Shown here: positions 21,323-32,690 of the stretch, piece after piece
How positions within the stretch are numbered: the stretch's first letter is position 1
How the letters are laid out: each line of letters begins with the position of its first letter
Assembly (NCBI GenBank): GCA_033977485.1
Contig: CM066993.1
Span: 25,968,001 to 26,032,000, forward strand
Direction of reading: 5' to 3'
Length of the DNA stretch: 64,000 bases
Source of the DNA: Hydrangea macrophylla
Taxonomy: Eukaryota > Streptophyta > Magnoliopsida > Cornales > Hydrangeaceae
Position numbers and translations under genes: made by a program
The notes under the pieces: generated by a model
Told to the model about the DNA's origin: nothing
Databases searched by the model: none
Seen by the model: the letters and a program-made list of their open reading frames with translations, nothing else

Positions 21323-21337
21323 TTCTACCCTCCTTAA
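21323..21337 (-). other. Polypurine tract, internal domain 1
   Basis: The minus strand reads TTAAGGAGGGTAGAA directly before the LTR start TGTAACAACCC. Confidence 0.8.
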
Positions 21338-22417
21338 AGAAATTTCGTCCCGAAATTTGAAGCAACGATAAATACACACAGTAGTCATCAATAAAGTTAA
21401 ACACGTAATTTTAAACAAAGCATTGATTAAGTTTAACTCTCAACTATACGAGAACAAGTACGTCGAGCGACTAATCCAAACAAGGAAACCCTCATCTATA
21501 TACCTTATTCTTGTATAGTCAATCCTTAAACGTTAACAGATAATCCAAAACATAATTGTTGATGCAAAACATGTGAATACAAACTATGCATGCAACATGC
21601 TCGCAGTTAATCAAGAATTCTAACTATATGCCCATGTTTACCTCTTACCGTGTCCCCCATTACACCTCCTCAGGATACCCATACTTATTATTCAAACATG
21701 CCGCTTCAAGAATATACATAACTCTGCACTGGAAATAAGACTGCGAAGATAAAAATGCGGTCGGAAATAAACCAACACGTGCTCAGATTCGTCATAGTTG
21801 TAGAAAATAGAATCTCGTTGATCCGATTGATGCTCCAGAATATAATAGAAAGCCCGAATACAGACACAAGAATTATGATCCATGCCAAAATACTTGTTGA
21901 TAGATACAGCTCCATGATAAGAAATCCGAGATAACCAAATTATAGAACACATATGAGAATACCAGTCGATAATAAGAGGAATAACATATAAGATCTTTCT
22001 CGATAATAACAAATTTTCAATACTCCAATAAAATAATAATCTCCCGAATAATATGCTTGTAGATACCAGATAATGCTGAAGGCCGACTAATAACAATAGA
22101 AATCCAGTGGACAGGAGCTCCTCTGTTGATCATCCTCCAACTCTCTTCTACTACCCGTCTTACCAACAATATGTATGCATGCACTATTATACAACTCATA
22201 ATATAACAAATGATTTCAACAAATTAACATGTAATGGGAGGCTCGGAAAGTTATGTAATTAATTGATTGAAAACAATTAAATAACATGTAGACAACACAT
22301 GGATAACACATAAGTACACATAACCCGAAACCCAAATAAATCTGCGACCTATTGCTCTGATCCACTACCACAATACCGAGGATCCCCTAGACTCCTCCCA
22401 ATCTAAGGCAACAAAAA

Positions 22418-22429
22418 GCTCTGATACCA
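22418..22429 (-). other. tRNA-Met primer-binding site, internal domain 1
   Basis: The minus strand reads TGGTATCAGAGC, the standard plant initiator tRNA-Met PBS, three bases from the LTR end. Confidence 0.92.
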
Positions 22430-22432
22430 AAC

Positions 22433-24038
22433 TGTCACACTCTGATTTTTGGACAACCAAATATTTAATCCAGAGCATGTATCCAGACTAATATTCAATT
22501 TCAAAAAAACTCACGGGTCAGTTACATGACTGGTATGAGTTAAACCACACACACACAGCTTCAGGATCACCCGTTGATCCTTTAACTACCACACAAAATA
22601 TTAACTCGGGCAAGAGAGTAGTTCCACTTCACATATTGGGACGAGCGGTAGTTTCCCTTTATGTGGTGGCCATGTAGTTCTCGCCTAAATTTAAATAAAG
22701 TAATACTTACCTAACGTCCCATGGTGAGTCAATACCTGCAAAATGTTAGTGGACCCACCATCCTGTAACCACAAGATTAATAACAACAAAATACTACAAG
22801 AATATGCAGAACTACTTGTACTAAGATAAATGAAGGATCATTATCACAATTTACTCACTACACGTCCCAATACAATGTAGAAGAAAAGAACAACAGACGA
22901 GGAAATCAACATTTCATATCCTTTAACCCATAGGAAATTTTATTAACAATAATTCTCTTACTTTTATGTACGATTCGTTATTCAATTTCCTAGGTTCACC
23001 ACTTGGCCACCCTCCATGGTACAGCCCACACATATATCCCATGTGTGCCCGGACATACTACCAACACCTACTCTGGTGCCAGTTTGGTTGGGGTATCAAT
23101 CAAACCAAGTATACACAACGGACGGCTGGTCAATATGTCAAGACGTCTATACAATATAAGCCGAGCATAAGGCTTAGGCCAGCTTGATCACGAAGCCACT
23201 GGAAAAAAGGTACACTCAGCAAGTTGAGCTACCAAAAACAATATCACAACTGGGAGCGGTGAACACTAAGGAACTTGAAACTATTTTGCATTTTTGGAAT
23301 TATACAATTTAATCGGACTCAACGTTAATGACTATCACCTATTTCTTTTCATTGCTCAACATTATAGGAGAATTCATGTATCTCTAAGTAATTTTCGTTA
23401 AGTCATACGAACGAATAAAAATAAACACAACGAATCATATTTCTCCAATTTCGTACATTTTAATATACTGAAAATGGCTACTGAAATCTTCAATTTCTGC
23501 CCAAACGGTGCAGAATCAGGAAAAACTCCATTAGTTGAAAAGTGTGCAGAATCGCGTTTCCTACAGACCTCCGCGGACAGAATGTTCAAATTCAAATCTA
23601 CGATTTTCTAATAATTTTCTCAAATTTCTGCAACTGCATAAATTACAAAAAAACGAATTTCACATATATTTCTTAATCACCATGAATATTTCACATATGG
23701 TTTTATCAAACTAACTATTTACCTAACCCTTTCGAATATCCTAATGTCATAATCACAAAGTCACACGACGGGAAAAGAAAATATCTAGATTACTTCAACA
23801 ATAACAACGTATCCATTACAAAGATTTAATCCTAATAATTAAATTAAACATATACTAATTTAATTTACTCCCGTGTACATGTATATATACATACGTGTAT
23901 ATATATATACTCGGATACACAAAAATTTAACTCACCTCGTTAATCTAAAATCGATATCCACGAATGCTCCGCGATTCCCCACGTGCCCACGAACCCGAGA
24001 CCATTCTCCTTTCTTCTTCTTCTTCTTCTTCTTCTTCT

Positions 24039-24094
<56 letters not shown>

Positions 24095-24607
24095 GTCTGT
24101 TCTCTCTTTCTCTTCTTCTCTATTTTCTTCTCTTCCCTTTTTGTTTTAATATGGGGGCTAGGAATTTTAATATAAGTATATATGTACACTACACACCCAA
24201 CACATGCCAATAAAACACATACAAATATATAAATCTCGTTTTTCTTTTTATGGGCTCACAAAAGAGACTCATATGAGCCTAGAATGCAGTACAAAGTGTT
24301 TAAATAAATAGCTCAATGGGTACCTATGAGCCCGGTACTAAGTTTTAATGTTAATTACATTATTTAACACATTCGCGGGCCTGTAAACACTATATAACAA
24401 AAATACATATCAACTCTTCACTTTTTTTTTAACAAATATAAATTAATAAAATATAACTCCCAAACTAAACGTGCTCACTCATGATTTAATTGATATGTCC
24501 ACCAAACACTTAAATTTTTCAAACACATGTCTTACATAGGCACACTCATATAATATTGCTAACTAAAAATAATTATTCACACACTTAAAAATTTTAGGGT
24601 TGTTACA
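22433..24607 (-). repeat. LTR copy 2 (middle) of the tandem element
   Basis: It has the same ends as copy 1 apart from TGTCACACTC at the start. It carries several private substitutions and lacks a 12-bp piece near 24570 that copies 1 and 3 keep. It has a microsatellite at 24004-24094. Confidence 0.9.
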
Positions 24608-25717
24608 TTCTACCCTCCTTAAAGTAATTTCGTCCCGAAATTTGAAGCAACGATAAATACACACAGTAGTCATCAATAAAGTTAGACACGTAATTTTAAA
24701 CAAAGCATTGATTAAGTTTAACTCTCAACTATACGAGAACAACTACGTCGAGCGACTAATCCAAACAAGGAAACCCTCATCTATATACCTTATTCTTGTA
24801 CAGTCAATCCTTAAACGTTAACAGATAATCCAAAACATAATTATTGATGCAAAACATGTGAATACAAACTATGCATGCAACATGCTCGTAGTTAATCAAG
24901 AATTCTAACTATATGCCCATGTTTACCTCTTACCATGTCCCCCATTACACCTCCTCAGGATACCCATACTTATTATTCAAACATGCCGCTTCAAGAATAT
25001 ACATAACTCTGCACTGGAAATATGACTGCGAAGATAATAATGCGGTCAGATATAAACCAACACGTGCTCAGATTCGTCATAGTTGTAGAAAATAGAATCC
25101 CGTTGATCCGATTGATGCTCCAGAATATAATAGAAAGCCCGAATACAGACACAAGAATTATGATCCATGCCAAAATACTTGTTGATAAATACAGCTCCAT
25201 GATAAGAAATCCGAGATAACCAAATTATAGAACACATATTAGAATACCAGTCGATAATAAGAGGAATAACATATAAGATCTTTCTCGATAATAACAAATT
25301 TTCAATACTCCAATAAAATAATAATCTCCCGAATAATATGCTTGTAGATACCACATAATGCTGAAGGCCGGCTAATAACAATAGAAATCCAGTGGACAGG
25401 AGCTCCTCTGTTGATCATCCTCCAACTCTCTTCTACTACCCGTCTTACCAACAATATGTATGCACGCACTATTATACAACTCATAATATAACAAATGATT
25501 TCAACAAATTAACATGTAATGGGAGGCTCGGAAAGTTATGTAATTAATTGATTGAAAATAATTAAATAACATGTAGACAACACATGGATAACACATAAGT
25601 ACACATAATCCGAAACCCAAATAAATCCGCGACCTATAGCTCTGATCCACTACCACAATACCGAGGATCCCCTAGACTCCTCCCAATCTAAGGCAACCAA
25701 AAGCTCTGATACCAAAC
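24608..25717 (-). other. Internal domain 2 of the tandem element
   Basis: It is 1110 bp, exactly the length of domain 1, differing by scattered substitutions. It has its own polypurine tract (24608-24622, AAGTAATTTC variant to its right) and its own PBS. Confidence 0.85.
25703..25714 (-). other. tRNA-Met primer-binding site, internal domain 2
   Basis: The minus strand reads TGGTATCAGAGC, three bases before LTR copy 3. Confidence 0.92.
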
Positions 25718-27345
25718 TGTCACACCCTGATTTTTGGACAACCATATATTTAATCCAGAGCATGTATCCAGACTAATATTCATTTTCAAAAAAACTCACG
25801 GGTTAGTCACATGACTGGTATGAGTTAAACCACACACACACAGCTTCAGGATCACCCGTTGATCCTTTAACTACCACACAAAATATTAACTCGGGCAAGA
25901 GAGTAGTTCCACTTCACATATTGGGACGAGCGGTAGTTTCCCTTTATGTGGTGGCCATGCAGTTCTCGCCTAAATTTAAATAAAGTAATACTTACCTAAC
26001 GTCCCATGGTGAGTCAATATCTGCAAAATGTTAGTGGACCCACCATTCTGCAACCACAAGATTAATAACAACAAAATACTACAAGAATATGCAGAACTAC
26101 TTGTACTAAGATAAATGAAGGATCATTATCACAATTTACTCACTACACGTCCCAATACAATGTATAAGAAAAGAACAACAGACGAGGAAATCAACATTTT
26201 ACATCATTTAACCCATAGGAAATTTTATTAACAATAATTCTCTTACTTTTATGTACGATTCGTTATTCAATTTCCTAGGTTCACCACTTGGCCACCCTCC
26301 ATGGTACAGCCCACACATATGTCCCATGTGTGCCCGGACATACTACCAACACCTACTCCGGTGCCAGTTTGGTTGGGGTATCAACCAAACTAGGTATACA
26401 CAACGGACGGCTGGTCAATATGCCAAGACGTCTATACAATATAAGCCGAGCATAAGGCTTAGGCCAGCTTGATCACGAAGCCACTGGCAAAAAGATACAC
26501 TCAGCAAGTCGAGCTACCAAAAACAATATCACAACTGGGAGCGGTGAACACTAAGGAACTTGAAACTATTTTGCATTTTTGGAATTATACAATTTAATCG
26601 GACTCAACGTTAATGACTATCACCCATTTCTTTTCATAGCTCAACATTATAGGAGAATTCATGTATCTCTAAGTAATTTTCGTTAAGTCATACGAACGAA
26701 TAAAAATAAACACGACGAATCATATTTCTCCAATTTCGTACATTTTAATATACTGAAAACTGCTACTAAAATCTTCAATTTCTGCCCAAACGGTGCAGAA
26801 TCAGGAAAAACTCCATTAGACGAAAAGTGTGCAGAATCGCATTTCCTACAAACTAGCGCGGACAGAATGTTCAAATTCAAAGCTACGATTTTCTGACAAT
26901 TTTCTCAAGTTTCTGCAACTGTATAAATTACAAAAAAATGAATTTCACATATATTTCTTAATCACCATGAATATTTCACATATGGTTTTATCAAACTAAC
27001 TATTTACCTAACCCTTTCGAATACCCTAATGTCATAATCTCAAAGTCACACGAAGAGAAAAGAAAATATCTACATTACTTCAACAATAACAACGTATCCA
27101 TTACAAAGATTTAACCCTAATAATTAAATTAAACATATACTAATTTAATTTACTCCCGTGTACATGTATATATACATACGTGTATATATATATACTCGGA
27201 TACACAAAAATTTAACTCACCTCATTGATCAAAAATCGATACCCACGAATGCTCCGCGATTCCCCACGTGCCCACGAACTCGAGACCATTCTCCTTTCTT
27301 CTTCTTCTTCTTCTTCTTCTTCTTCTTCTTCTTCTTCTCTCTCTT

Positions 27346-27383
<38 letters not shown>

Positions 27384-27908
27384 GTGTGTTCTCTCTTTCT
27401 CTTCTTCTCTCTTTCCTTCTCTTCCCTTTTTGTTTTAATATGGGGGCTAAGGTTTTTAATATAAGTATATATGTACACTACACACACAACACATGCCAAT
27501 AAAACACATACAAATATATAAATCCCGTTTTTCTTTTTATGGGCTCACAAAAGAAACTCATATGAGCCCAGAATGCAGTACAAAGTGTTAAAATGAGTAG
27601 CGCAATGGGTACCCATGACCCCGGTACTAAGTTTTAATGTTAATTACATTATTTAACACATTCGCGGGCCTGTAAACACTATATAACAAAAATACATATC
27701 AACCCTTCACTTTTTTTTTAACAAATATAAATTAATAAAATATAACTCCCAAACTAAACGCGCTCACTCATGATTTAATTGATATGTCCACCAAACACTT
27801 AAATTTTTCAAACACATGTCTTACATAGGCACACTCATATAATGTTGCTAACTAAAAATAATTATTAAAATAATTATTCACACACTTAAAAATTTTAGGG
27901 TTGTTACA
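25718..27908 (-). repeat. LTR copy 3 of the tandem element (5' LTR in element orientation)
   Basis: It has the same ends as copy 1. The microsatellite at 27296-27383 has the longest CTT run of the three copies. Confidence 0.9.
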
Positions 27909-27913
27909 ACTGC
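27909..27913 (+). other. Right TSD (ACTGC) of the tandem LTR element
   Basis: This matches 19120-19124. With one copy removed the solo LTR reads on continuously. Confidence 0.9.
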
Positions 27914-28956
27914 AGCATGGTGTTGTAGTAGGTTTGTCTTGACTGCGGGAAACGGTATAGTTTCAACTCACCATGCTGGTACATTTTGTGTATTAAACGG
28001 GACCGACTTGGGGTAATTATCTTTACACTGACTTATAAGATAATTAATACCTCATGACTATTATGAGTGCTTATGCTCTAAATCCTAAGTTATTTTATGG
28101 ACACGTACATTTGATATTTACACTTTGATCCCTAAAAGGGTGAGATCCTTAAATGGGTCAATATCTCATTGGATTGGGTGACAATATTAATTGTGTGGTG
28201 GATATTAATTAATGATGGAATCCATGTCTCAATTTTGGGATTGATGATATCCCCTTGAGAAAGCCTATAAGTTTTGAATATGTCAAACCCTATAGATGGA
28301 TTTTGTATCTGACATATCAGATAAGTTAAGCAGAGGATCTCAAGGAATTTTAAGAGATTAATTAAATATGATTGTCAGTAATTATATTTAATTAATGGAT
28401 ATCTGTAATCTTAACATGGGGAGATAATAAGCATTTAATAACATGATGCTCGAAATATATTTTTGAGATAAGGGTAGGAGTGCAATTATAATTCTTTAGT
28501 GGTATGAATTATAATTTATGGAAATAGGAATCTGATTCAATTCGAATTAGGGTTTCCTAATTCCATAAGGAAGCCTATTCCTTATTGACTTCTTATGGTC
28601 CCTATCGTAGCCTATATATATGCTGCTTTGGCTCTCTCCTCAGTTTGCGTTTTTCCATTAAGAGTATTATAACTCGAAATAGCAAAGAGAGCATAAAAAG
28701 AGAGAGCAGAAACATAAAGGATTTCGAAGGAGCCCACACTCAGTTCGATATTCTGGCAGCAAAGGAATACGGTAGAAGATCGTGAGCTATTATCAAGCCC
28801 GTGTTCTCGATTCGTCTACTACAGCAATCTGTTTTAGCAGTTTAAGGTAACCCTAGTTCCGCCCTTGTAGGGTTATTATAGTTTTCATGTAATTTTTTTT
28901 TGCAGTACCAACTTATACGCACTGTCAATGGATTCTGGGAACACAGTTTCCTAACA

Positions 28957-28961
28957 ATCTC
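28957..28961 (+). other. Right TSD (ATCTC) of the solo LTR
   Basis: This matches 18843-18847. Confidence 0.8.
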
Positions 28962-29333
28962 GGACTACCCCGTTTACTCTTTGATATCTGGGACTGCCAA
29001 GTCCATCAATCATCTTAGGGATTCCATCATTAGTGCTTCCACGTCCGTCAATCATCTTGGAGGCCTGAATAGGCTTTTCTGACCGACCATTGCAAGATTT
29101 GATCAACTATGAAAGATCAGAGTTGAATCCTGGTTCTCAGTCAAGAATTAAAATAGTTAAGACAGATTCTCAAAGAATCCCATACCATCCCCAACAGAAC
29201 CTGAACCCAATTTCGGGATTGGTCATCATAAAAATCGGCCAACGATTGAAAGACACCGCCCGCAGTCAAAAGACGCCGACTCCTAGGTCAAGCTTTGTCT
29301 ATTCACAATCCAAGGCTCCGTGTCCATTGGTTA
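28962..29333 (+). other. 3' region of D, counterpart of 1715-2280 in F
   Basis: This resumes D after the solo LTR. Shared blocks with F in inverted orientation include GATTGGTCATCATAA and AATCGGCCAACGATTGAAA. It is non-coding. Confidence 0.65.
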
Positions 29334-29633
29334 TCATGAGCTTTCTCACTTATCATGAGTTTCCTCACTCCTTTGTCCGAAATCGTGAGCTTTCTCACTT
29401 ATCATGAGCTTCCTCACTCCTTCATTCAAAATCGTGAGCTTTATCACTTATCGTGAGCTTTCTCACTTATCATGAGCTTTCTCACTCCTTTTTCCAAAAT
29501 CATGAGCTTTCTCACTTATCATGAGCTTCCTTACTCCTTCATTCAAAATAGTGAGCTTTCTCACTTTATCGTGAGCTTCCTCACTCCTTTGTCCGAAATC
29601 GTGAGCTTTCTCGCTTATCATGAGCTTTATCAC
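29334..29633 (+). repeat. GTGAGCTTTCTCAC hairpin array (3' region of D)
   Basis: About 12 half-units alternate 'cgtgagctttctcactta' with 'tcatgagcttcctcactcc'. GTGAG-CTTT-CTCAC is a perfect 5-bp stem-loop. It is the sense version of the F array at 1395-1685. Confidence 0.8.
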
Positions 29634-30210
29634 CTCTGGGGGCCTAAATACAAATTTTTGGGCATCTGAGGAACAGTGTCGCAGCGGCACTGGGACACTA
29701 CCGCGGCAGCACCCAACCCTCGTAGAGTCCATTTTGTAATTTATTTGGGGGTCCAATTTGATTAATTAAAAACCAAAACGATGTAGTTTTATGTTCACGG
29801 ATGTTTGGGACCAATGGGAGTACTTTTAAAACCCCAAACCACCCCAAATTAGCCTATATAAACCCCCCATTGCTCTTCATTTTGGGGGGGCTAAGTGCAA
29901 AGTCCATAGAAGTTGTAGAGAGAAAGAGAGATAGAGATAGGTTTAGAAGAAGGAAAGGGAGCTTCTCCCATTGATTTTCTATAAGAAAGTGAGTTTTAAT
30001 CTTGTTTTCTTCCATTACCTCTCTTATACTTCACATTCCAAATACTGTCAATCACCATTCTTGAGCATTCTTGAGCCAGGAAGCTACTTCCATGTCCAAA
30101 TGTCAATATCTATGAGTGAAGCACCAATCTACAAGTCCAATATCACATTGATTATCATCTATTGATTGTTATTTACTTGCTTGTTTATATATATGTGCAT
30201 CTCTTCTTAC
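29632..30210 (+). mobile_element. Remnant of the 3' LTR of element D
   Basis: This corresponds to 10039-10619 of the 5' LTR with few differences. The first 810 bp of the LTR and the polypurine tract are missing: the hairpin array runs directly into the LTR interior, with a 2-bp overlap (AC) at the junction. The TATA-like box is kept at 29854-29863. The right edge at 30210 abuts LTR sequence of E. Confidence 0.85.
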
Positions 30211-32637
30211 TAGTCAGCAATTGCCGTTTAGTTATATCAAGTGCTGCTAAAAAATGATTTTCAAAATAGACGGCAGTCCCTGGAGTTGTCTGCGATATTC
30301 ATCGAGTGCCGCTGCGGTATTCAGTGAGTGCCGCTGCGGTATTCAGTGAATGCCGCGCCGACAATTACTGAGTGTCGTTCTAGCATTCAGTGAATGCCGC
30401 TTCCATCTCCGTTGAGTGTCGCGTTTTTGTAACAGCCAGCTGCTATACAGCACATATTGTACTATCAAAAGGATCCCTGGATTAGGGTTTTCTGCTCTGA
30501 AGTGACTGAAATACCCCTCCAAATTTATCTATAAATAGAGGATGAATATCCTCTTCCAAGGGGTTGGTTATTTTTGGTTGGTATTTTTAAGGTTGGTTTT
30601 TTTTAAGGTTGGTTGGTGGGTTGGAGGTTTTAAGCACAATTAGAAGTGAGCTTAGGGGAGTTTAAAGAAGGAGTTGTGTGAATTAAAGGTTGAAGAGCTT
30701 GATTAGTCTTTGGAAGCTTCTCACAATCACAAGTTGAGGAAATTTTTGGGTGTAGACTCTAAACTAGTTGGGTTTAATTATAGTTTAATCATAGTATACT
30801 TGAAGCCTTGGAATCTTCTTTCTTCTTTTTCTTTTCTATTAGTCTTTGAGATTTATAAGACCCTCAATGTCTTACATGAATTCTTAGACTTGAAACCCTT
30901 GAATTCTCTTGTAAGCTCATGATTTACAAGGAAGTTGAAGTTGAAGTTGATGTTAGTACACTTGATTAATAAATCTAAACCTAGGTTTGTTATGTTTAGG
31001 TCTCATGAAATTTCTCCATATTTATTTGAGACCTTCAAGATATGAATGTAGTTAGTCTCCCATGACCATCAAATGGTAGGAGAAGTGGTGTGGTTCAAGC
31101 CAAGTTCCATGGCTCAAATTAGTTAACAAAGTTGTATTTGAATAAATGATGCAGTGAATTCACAATCTGTTTTTGATCATATATTTTTAGTTGAACATCG
31201 AACTGTTGGAACTGAATGAAACCAACAGGAAACTATTTATAACTCAAAGTTCTACCACTGCAATTTTTGTTTTGAGGTAGTTTCATGTTTGGAGTGATTT
31301 GATCAAGGTTTTTGTTGAACAATTATAATCTGTCTAGAGTTTCAGAACACTGACTCTCTTTTGAAATAAGCAAATCAGAACCTTAATCAAGCACTCTTGA
31401 CTCCAAATAAAATTTTCTAAGTAGTTTAATGTGTTAGGAAGCCACCCTAAAAAGGCCAAATCATTTCTAATTTTTTTTACTATTTTTAGAAAATCATACA
31501 AAAATTCTGGACAGAGAGTTTTAAGTGTCTGAGTGATGTTTAGTTTTTGTCTAATTCCCAAAGATCTAACCGTTGAAATTTTGATTTTCTTTTTGGGATG
31601 GAAACTAGACACATAGAGGCATCTTGTGTCCAAAATGCACCGACATCAAACCATGGGAAGCATGCTTTTTATTTCCTTTAATTTCTGGTCTGCTCTCTGT
31701 AATTTTTAGAATTTATGACAGATTTGACCAACTTTGTAAATAATGGTCCAAATGACTTTTCTATGACCTAGGGCTCAAACCATGTTTTAATAATGATCAA
31801 TTTAACTTAAATTCAAATTTTAAGTGATCCAAATCAATGAATATTTCATAATTTACTCTTGTTCATGTATACATTCATCCATGTGGCTTGATTCTTGTAA
31901 TTAGGACTTGTTCACTTTAGATTTAATTACACTTGATAAATTTAAACAAGAAGTCTAGGATTCTTATTTAAGGTCCAACTTTATATCTTGTATATTATGT
32001 GCACTAACCTTTATTTTGTAGCGCTATTGAGGTACGATTTCTCAACCCCTCTCTAGTTTATTGTATTCTTTGATTTTAATTGATTTTCGACTTTAGGCGC
32101 GACACCATAGAATTAGGACTTGCTTTACTTATATATACGGATTAGAGACTCTTTTCCTAGATTTTATTTATTTGCATGAATTTGCACGTTTAATATTCGC
32201 GGCCAAATCTCGGGTAAGTTCTCTTGTTTCTTATTACATATGATATCGATTGCCAATTGAATTATTTGGTTTTGAATGATATTTTGTAAATTGGTAATTT
32301 TTACACCATTTCGACATGTTTGTGTAGAGTATACGTATATCTATGTATTAGTTGAGAACATGCTTAGATTATTAATTCGATTAAAAGGATTTTAAGTAGA
32401 GGCCTATCGCGGGATAGGATGAGAGTAGGTGTTTTAGTCCGACGTGCTCCTCCCCCTCTCAATCCATAATCCCCTGACCTAGAAAACCTTTGGTTTCTTA
32501 AAAGATCAGTTTGCTTTAAAATGGTTTCTTAATTTTCCTTTTAAAAATTAAGTGGTGACTCATTTTTTTTGTGTTATAAATTGAAAAAGATTTTGAAAGA
32601 AAAGCTGTGGGTAAAGGAGAAAATTGCGATATCCACA
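30211..32637 (+). mobile_element. Element E: 5' LTR, 5'-truncated (Tat-like)
   Basis: It ends TGCGATATCCACA three bases before a tRNA-Arg PBS, so the right end is clear. No matching start such as TGTGGATAT is found, so the left part is lost. A TATA-like 'tctataaatagag' lies at 30528-30540. Short repeats of 'gagtgccgctgcggtattca' occur at 30300-30420. The end region (about 32395-32530) resembles the D LTR end. Confidence 0.75.
30528..30540 (+). promoter_or_regulatory. TATA-like box in the LTR of E
   Basis: TCTATAAATAGAG is a close match to the plant TATA consensus and lies inside the LTR upstream of a G/T-rich leader. The promoter role is inferred. Confidence 0.6.
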
Positions 32638-32640
32638 ATC

Positions 32641-32690
32641 TGGCGACTCTGCTGGGGATCGAACCCAGAATCTTTGGTTTTGCAGACCAG
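32641..32690 (+). other. Extended primer-binding site of E: 50-nt complement of a tRNA-Arg-like molecule
   Basis: Read on the minus strand, the 50 nt fold exactly as tRNA positions 27-76: anticodon stem CTGGT, 7-nt loop CTGCAAA, stem ACCAA, 5-nt variable region AGATT, T stem CTGGG, T loop TTCGATC, T stem CCCAG, acceptor strand CAGAGTC, discriminator G and CCA. An ordinary PBS would cover only the last 18 nt, as in D. The D arm and 5' acceptor strand are absent, so this is not a tRNA gene. The acceptor and T arm match what I recall of plant tRNA-Arg(ACG). Confidence 0.88.

Larger units (their letters stand above)
21323..22432 (-). other. Internal domain 1 of the tandem element
   Basis: It has 1110 bp, with a polypurine tract at the left (minus TTAAGGAGGGTAGAA) and a PBS at the right. 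The longest minus frame (21692-22096, 134 codons) has no recognisable domain and is shortened to 111 codons in the second copy. Confidence 0.85.
19125..27908 (-). mobile_element. Tandem non-autonomous LTR element: LTR-internal-LTR-internal-LTR
   Basis: Three LTRs of 2198, 2175 and 2191 bp alternate with two internal domains of 1110 bp each. The whole is bounded by a 5-bp TSD, ACTGC (19120-19124 and 27909-27913). On the minus strand each internal domain begins with a tRNA-Met-type PBS and ends in a polypurine tract, so the element is on the minus strand. Nothing in the internal domains resembles gag or pol. It is therefore a LARD-like derivative mobilised by a partner. The tRNA-Met PBS and the TGTAACAACCC start suggest a chromovirus partner, which is inference. 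Confidence 0.92.
18848..28956 (+). mobile_element. Solo LTR (about 1320 bp net), interrupted at 19125-27908
   Basis: It starts TGTTAGG at 18848 and ends CCTAACA at 28956, perfect 7-bp inverted ends. It is flanked by ATCTC at 18843-18847 and again at 28957-28961, a 5-bp TSD. Subtracting the inner insertion and its duplicated ACTGC leaves about 1320 bp with no PBS, polypurine tract or coding region, so it is a solo LTR. A TATA-like 'cctatatatatgc' at 28611-28623 suggests plus orientation. The start TGTTAGG and AT-rich body suggest a Ty1/copia LTR, but the family is uncertain. Confidence 0.85.

Noticed and set aside
21692..22096. 134-codon minus frame in the internal domain as a gag-like gene
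   Set aside because: No motif is recognisable, and the second copy is shortened and changed, so I treat the domain as non-coding.
32641..32690. A functional tRNA gene
   Set aside because: Only positions 27-76 are present. The D arm, 5' acceptor strand and internal A box are missing, and the place after an LTR fits a PBS.
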